Program-made: the position numbers and the translations under genes
In this document: positions 14,029 to 17,079 of the stretch, one piece after another
Layout of the letters: each line of letters starts with the position of its first letter
Numbering within the stretch: the first letter of the stretch is position 1
Notes under the pieces: model-generated
Databases searched by the model: none
Told to the model about the DNA's origin: nothing
Seen by the model: only the letters and a program-made list of their open reading frames with translations
DNA from: Candidatus Krumholzibacteriia bacterium
Lineage (GTDB): Bacteria > Krumholzibacteriota > Krumholzibacteriia > LZORAL124-64-63
DNA length: 17,079 nucleotides
Direction: 5' to 3'
NCBI GenBank assembly: GCA_030590265.1
Contig: JAUUYW010000026.1
Coordinates: 1-17,079 of the forward strand

Positions 14029-17000
14029 CTATCGCACCAAAGCCATCTTACCGACCACGACATCACCCGCAGTCCGGGCTTCATAGAAGTACACGCCAGA
14101 GGACACGCCACTTCCCTGATCATTGATCCCATCCCACATAATATGATCGGAGCCCGCTTCACGTTCCTCATCAATCAATGTTCTTACCAGTTCACCACGC
14201 ACATTGAAAATCTTCAATCCCAGGTGCCCCGCCTTGGGCAGATTGAATTCAATCCGGGTACGGGGATTAAACGGATTTGGATAATTCTGCGTTGAGAAAA
14301 CCCCAGCTCCAGGCACATCAACAGCGCCCACTGGTCCCAACTCAAAATAATGCAAAACTTGCTCCAGCACATCGGCCCGGGCGGACAAATTATGGGGAAA
14401 AGAACTTTGATCACTGTAGATGTACATTAAGTCATATGGAAGACTGATAATCTTGTCATCATCACTATGATTTAGAGTGGCGGCGGAATAAATATATTCG
14501 GGATTTCCGGCCGGGTCAGTAAAGCGTGCCAGACGTTCTGCCTCGGGGCCTGTCGTAACAGCATCAAAGGTATTGATACCCAGGCAACCACCGTAGGCAA
14601 CCCAACTCGGAGAGTAGTAAAAAACGCTGTTGCCAGGTACGGTCTTCACCAACGGAGTTGCCTGGTTGTTGATCATCGGACGAATATTACTGTTTTCCAG
14701 GTTTACATTTAAGTAGTCACTGAGGAAGGCATTGCCAAGAGGGCCGGACTGAAAAAGATCAGAGACCAAGTCATCACCACTGAAAAAAGCCTTCACTTCT
14801 CCCTGCTCAAACCAGCTGGTCAGCAACTGGACATCATTGCCGGGATCCAACGAGGAATCTCCATTGGAGATGGTGAAATTTCTCAAATTACCACATGTGT
14901 AAAGAAGGACCTCGTAACCCGAAAGCAGAGCGGTAGTGGCCCGGCCCCCAAGTCCATTGCCCACTCCCGAGGTGGGGGCGTTTGTATAGTAGAGGTCATA
15001 GTCCTCGCCCAATTCATAACCCAGGTTTGTCAGAGCACCAAACCAGGCATCCTCTCCACCACGATTTGCAAAGTCATTCCAAAATAGAATTGTCGGCTGG
15101 TTGCCATAACTATTCACGCTCGGCAGACAATGAACCTGGAAGCTGGAGTTGTAAGCCAAAGGCTCTGAAAAGTCGCCGAAACCTGAAATATCCGCAGGCA
15201 AGGTGGCCGTTCTGGGATCGCTTTGAGCAACTTCATCAGTGGCGCTTATGTAATAGTGAAGCACATCTCCAGGAAACAGAAAGCCGCTATCTGGCAGATC
15301 ATAGGCAAACTTGTCCGGTATCGGATAGCCAGCACCGCTGACCGCCTGCCGGCCATCCACGAATCCCTCGATGCCCCAACTGCCATCCCGCACAGAATCG
15401 AAAACAGGGTTGCGCTGCATGGTGTAATGCAAACGATTGACCGTCAACTCCCCTCCACTGCGCACAGACGTGACATCACAGGTGATGGAATCGCCGGGCA
15501 CGTTGGCGGCATCATCACCTTTGTTCCTGGCCGCGTCAAAACGCACGTTCATACCTGCGAGATTGTCCAGGTCGAGGTGGCCGATCTCCGGGAAGTTGTC
15601 TTGAGCAAGCTGCAATTCCCGGGTGTAAAGGGCCGGTCCATCGTAAGTGAAGGCGGCATAGCGGAAATTGTCGAAGTAGGGAGCAGGGTAACCATCATCA
15701 CCATTCCAGCCCCACACCCAACCCATTTCCATCACGGTGCATCGAACCTGAGTCACTGTGCGGCCGGGCACCAGAAGGTCGGAGATGACAAACTGGCCTC
15801 GTATGTAATCGGGACCGCCGTAATATACAAATGAGCGATTATGCCAAGGATTGGATTCAAGGTCGGCAGGATCCACAGCCGATCGCACGTCCCAGTTGTA
15901 AAACATTCCTGGTGAATCATTGGAGAGGTCTTCATGACGGTACACATCAAAATGCAGCGAGGCGCCATTGTATTCATCCCCTGGCCAGGTTAGCACGGGG
16001 CTATCGACGGCATTGTACAGATAGGCATCAGGATTGGTTTCAGCAGCGGCGCCACCGGTTGTATTGACGATGTAGCCACCCGGTCCATAACACCAGGTTA
16101 TGCAATAACTGGGGCCTACATTGGGGACCCTGTTTCCGTCATCAATGAAGGCGACTTGAGGTGTGTAGTTGGATACGCAGGGATCCACATCTTCAAGTTG
16201 TGACCACAAAGCGGCGAAATCGCCCGTGCCGAGAGGAACAAAAACTTCCCAATCTCCCAGGCCATCCTGGAAATCCGAGGTGTTGTCAAAATTGCCGTTG
16301 GAACACTGGACCCGCAAATCATCAACCTGGCAGGCGCCATTGCCGCTATAGAGGCAATCCTCATCCGACCAGGCACCATCACTGGTCACCTTGATTTCGA
16401 AGCGAACCTGATCCTGGTCAGGGCCAATGTAGTCTTGGGGCTCGTAAGTTAGGCTGTGGCTGAGTGGAACGGCAACACCGACACCATCGACCATGGCCAT
16501 TTCCACCATTCCGCTGGAAGTTTCATAACTGAAGAATGTGAAGTCGTAACCCGGCTCGGTGTTGTGACTGAAAACACCACTGACTGTGACACCGCAAGGC
16601 TCTGCAGAATTGGTCACTGTGTAGGTGAACTGGAGGACATCATTCCAACCGTTCCCATAACCACCTTCAACATCAGGAGCCGCGCAGGCAGGGATTGTTT
16701 CATCTCCGCAGTACATGGCCAGGTTGTTAGGCGTGGAGTTCAAATCTGCTGCGTTGTAGTCACTGATGTGCCAGTGGCTCTCGGTGATCTGGGTGACATC
16801 CATGGAAGTCCAGCCATTCCAGGCTGGGTCGCCATTGGGATTTTGAAACTGTCCATTGACCTGGGCACCACTGCCCCAGGGGCCCACCAGAAAAATCGTA
16901 TCACGAGAGGCCCCGGCAAAATCGGTCAGGCCCCCATGGAACTCACTTCGATGATCGAGAGTCATTTGTGGGTGGTCGGTGGCCAGAGCAGGTAGGGAAG

Positions 17001-17046
17001 AGATCAAGGACAGAATCAGACTGGCGAAAATGGCGAACTTGTACAT
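14029..17046 (-). CDS. Large exported protein of tandem 1005-residue family, copy 3 (most divergent)
   Basis: Again 1005 residues, but more diverged from copies 1 and 2 than those are from each other. Signal peptide 1-22 (SSLPALA|TDHP). It keeps GPWGSGAQVNGQFQNPNG, the N-terminal cysteines (MYCGDETIPAC, CLYSGNGACQVDDLRVQC), the PAPYFDNFRYAAF strand, HYTMQRNPVFDSVRD, the amidotransferase-like LLSGYEVLLYTCGNL and AFFSGDDLVS, and the C-terminal sorting module (YPNPFNPRTRIEF...GKMALVR). Small compensating insertions and deletions occur, for example one residue fewer near 264 and extra residues near 450 (WVWGWNGDDGYPAPYFDN), so the equal total length is partly coincidence. The ATG at 17046 follows GAGGGGG. 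It is the first copy visible; more copies or the operon promoter may lie beyond the window. Function is unknown. Confidence 0.9.
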   Translation of the reverse strand: MYKFAIFASLILSLISSLPALATDHPQMTLDHRSEFHGGLTDFAGASRDTIFLVGPWGSGAQVNGQFQNPNGDPAWNGWTSMDVTQITESHWHISDYNAADLNSTPNNLAMYCGDETIPACAAPDVEGGYGNGWNDVLQFTYTVTNSAEPCGVTVSGVFSHNTEPGYDFTFFSYETSSGMVEMAMVDGVGVAVPLSHSLTYEPQDYIGPDQDQVRFEIKVTSDGAWSDEDCLYSGNGACQVDDLRVQCSNGNFDNTSDFQDGLGDWEVFVPLGTGDFAALWSQLEDVDPCVSNYTPQVAFIDDGNRVPNVGPSYCITWCYGPGGYIVNTTGGAAAETNPDAYLYNAVDSPVLTWPGDEYNGASLHFDVYRHEDLSNDSPGMFYNWDVRSAVDPADLESNPWHNRSFVYYGGPDYIRGQFVISDLLVPGRTVTQVRCTVMEMGWVWGWNGDDGYPAPYFDNFRYAAFTYDGPALYTRELQLAQDNFPEIGHLDLDNLAGMNVRFDAARNKGDDAANVPGDSITCDVTSVRSGGELTVNRLHYTMQRNPVFDSVRDGSWGIEGFVDGRQAVSGAGYPIPDKFAYDLPDSGFLFPGDVLHYYISATDEVAQSDPRTATLPADISGFGDFSEPLAYNSSFQVHCLPSVNSYGNQPTILFWNDFANRGGEDAWFGALTNLGYELGEDYDLYYTNAPTSGVGNGLGGRATTALLSGYEVLLYTCGNLRNFTISNGDSSLDPGNDVQLLTSWFEQGEVKAFFSGDDLVSDLFQSGPLGNAFLSDYLNVNLENSNIRPMINNQATPLVKTVPGNSVFYYSPSWVAYGGCLGINTFDAVTTGPEAERLARFTDPAGNPEYIYSAATLNHSDDDKIISLPYDLMYIYSDQSSFPHNLSARADVLEQVLHYFELGPVGAVDVPGAGVFSTQNYPNPFNPRTRIEFNLPKAGHLGLKIFNVRGELVRTLIDEEREAGSDHIMWDGINDQGSGVSSGVYFYEARTAGDVVVGKMALVR

Positions 17047-17079
17047 GTTTTCCCCCTCGGAGACATGACCAGAGACAGC
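17047..17079 (-). repeat. Leader of copy 3, homologous to the other two leaders
   Basis: Read on the - strand, CATGTCTCCGAGGGGG then AAAAC and the ATG. This matches the leader of copy 2 and, more loosely, copy 1. It suggests that another homologous spacer, possibly with a further copy, continues upstream beyond the window edge. Confidence 0.6.

Larger units (their letters stand above)
7862..17079 (-). repeat. Tandem gene array, three direct repeats of about 3.08 kb
   Basis: Start codons are spaced 3083 and 3084 nt apart; each unit is a 3018-nt gene plus a 65-66 nt spacer. Copies 1 and 2 share long near-identical DNA tracts, for example around 9229-9273 and 12301-12345, while copy 3 is older or faster evolving. 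Same strand, same order and homologous spacers point to unequal crossing-over or in-place duplication, not independent insertion. No transposase, integrase or flanking inverted repeat is visible. Confidence 0.88.

Noticed and set aside
7862..17079. Transposon or phage origin of the tandem array
   Set aside because: No transposase, integrase, terminal inverted repeats or tRNA is visible; homologous spacers and head-to-tail order fit simple tandem duplication.
1..17079. CRISPR array, tRNA or rRNA gene
   Set aside because: No short regularly spaced direct repeats, cloverleaf-like sequence or rRNA motif was seen on either strand.

Overview
The window reads like chromosome from an uncultured member of the Fibrobacterota/Chlorobiota/Bacteroidota (FCB) superphylum or a related lineage such as Krumholzibacteriota or Eisenbacteria. 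The main reason is that four long exported proteins end in the FlgD-like/type IX-style C-terminal module with the YPNPFNP...GLYFYEAR...GKM signature that is common in those groups. The assignment is inferred from protein style only; no rRNA or tRNA gene is present.

Layout. (1) Positions 1-3182, + strand: the 3' end of a FixL-like sensor kinase, a FixJ-family response regulator, and a Cache-type methyl-accepting chemotaxis protein. (2) Positions 3190-6471, - strand: an apparent operon of three exported thioredoxin-fold (TlpA/AhpC-like) proteins. The first gene is a multidomain protein (LVIVD beta-propeller, Ig-like ASH-type domain, TlpA domain, C-terminal sorting module) interrupted by one in-frame TGA. 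That TGA lies exactly at the first cysteine of the CxxC redox motif, giving W-U-P-V-C, and a hairpin resembling a bacterial SECIS element starts 1 nt after it. I read this as a selenoprotein. The other two genes are small paralogues with WCLGC and WCPPC motifs. (3) Positions 6472-6698: an AT-rich divergent promoter region. (4) Positions 6699-7805, + strand: an HNH endonuclease-family protein. (5) Positions 7862-17046, - strand: three head-to-tail paralogous genes, each exactly 1005 codons, with homologous 65-66 nt spacers and homologous leaders. They encode large cysteine-containing exported proteins of unknown function with the same C-terminal sorting module.

How the parts fit: the kinase and regulator form a two-component pair. 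The - strand TlpA operon probably performs thiol/disulfide chemistry outside the cytoplasm, with the selenocysteine protein tethered or sorted by its C-terminal module. The triplicated 1005-residue proteins look like a surface or secreted family expanded by tandem duplication, with a conserved framework and a few strongly variable, aromatic-rich loops. The two observations most worth pursuing are the candidate selenoprotein fusion and the tandem array.
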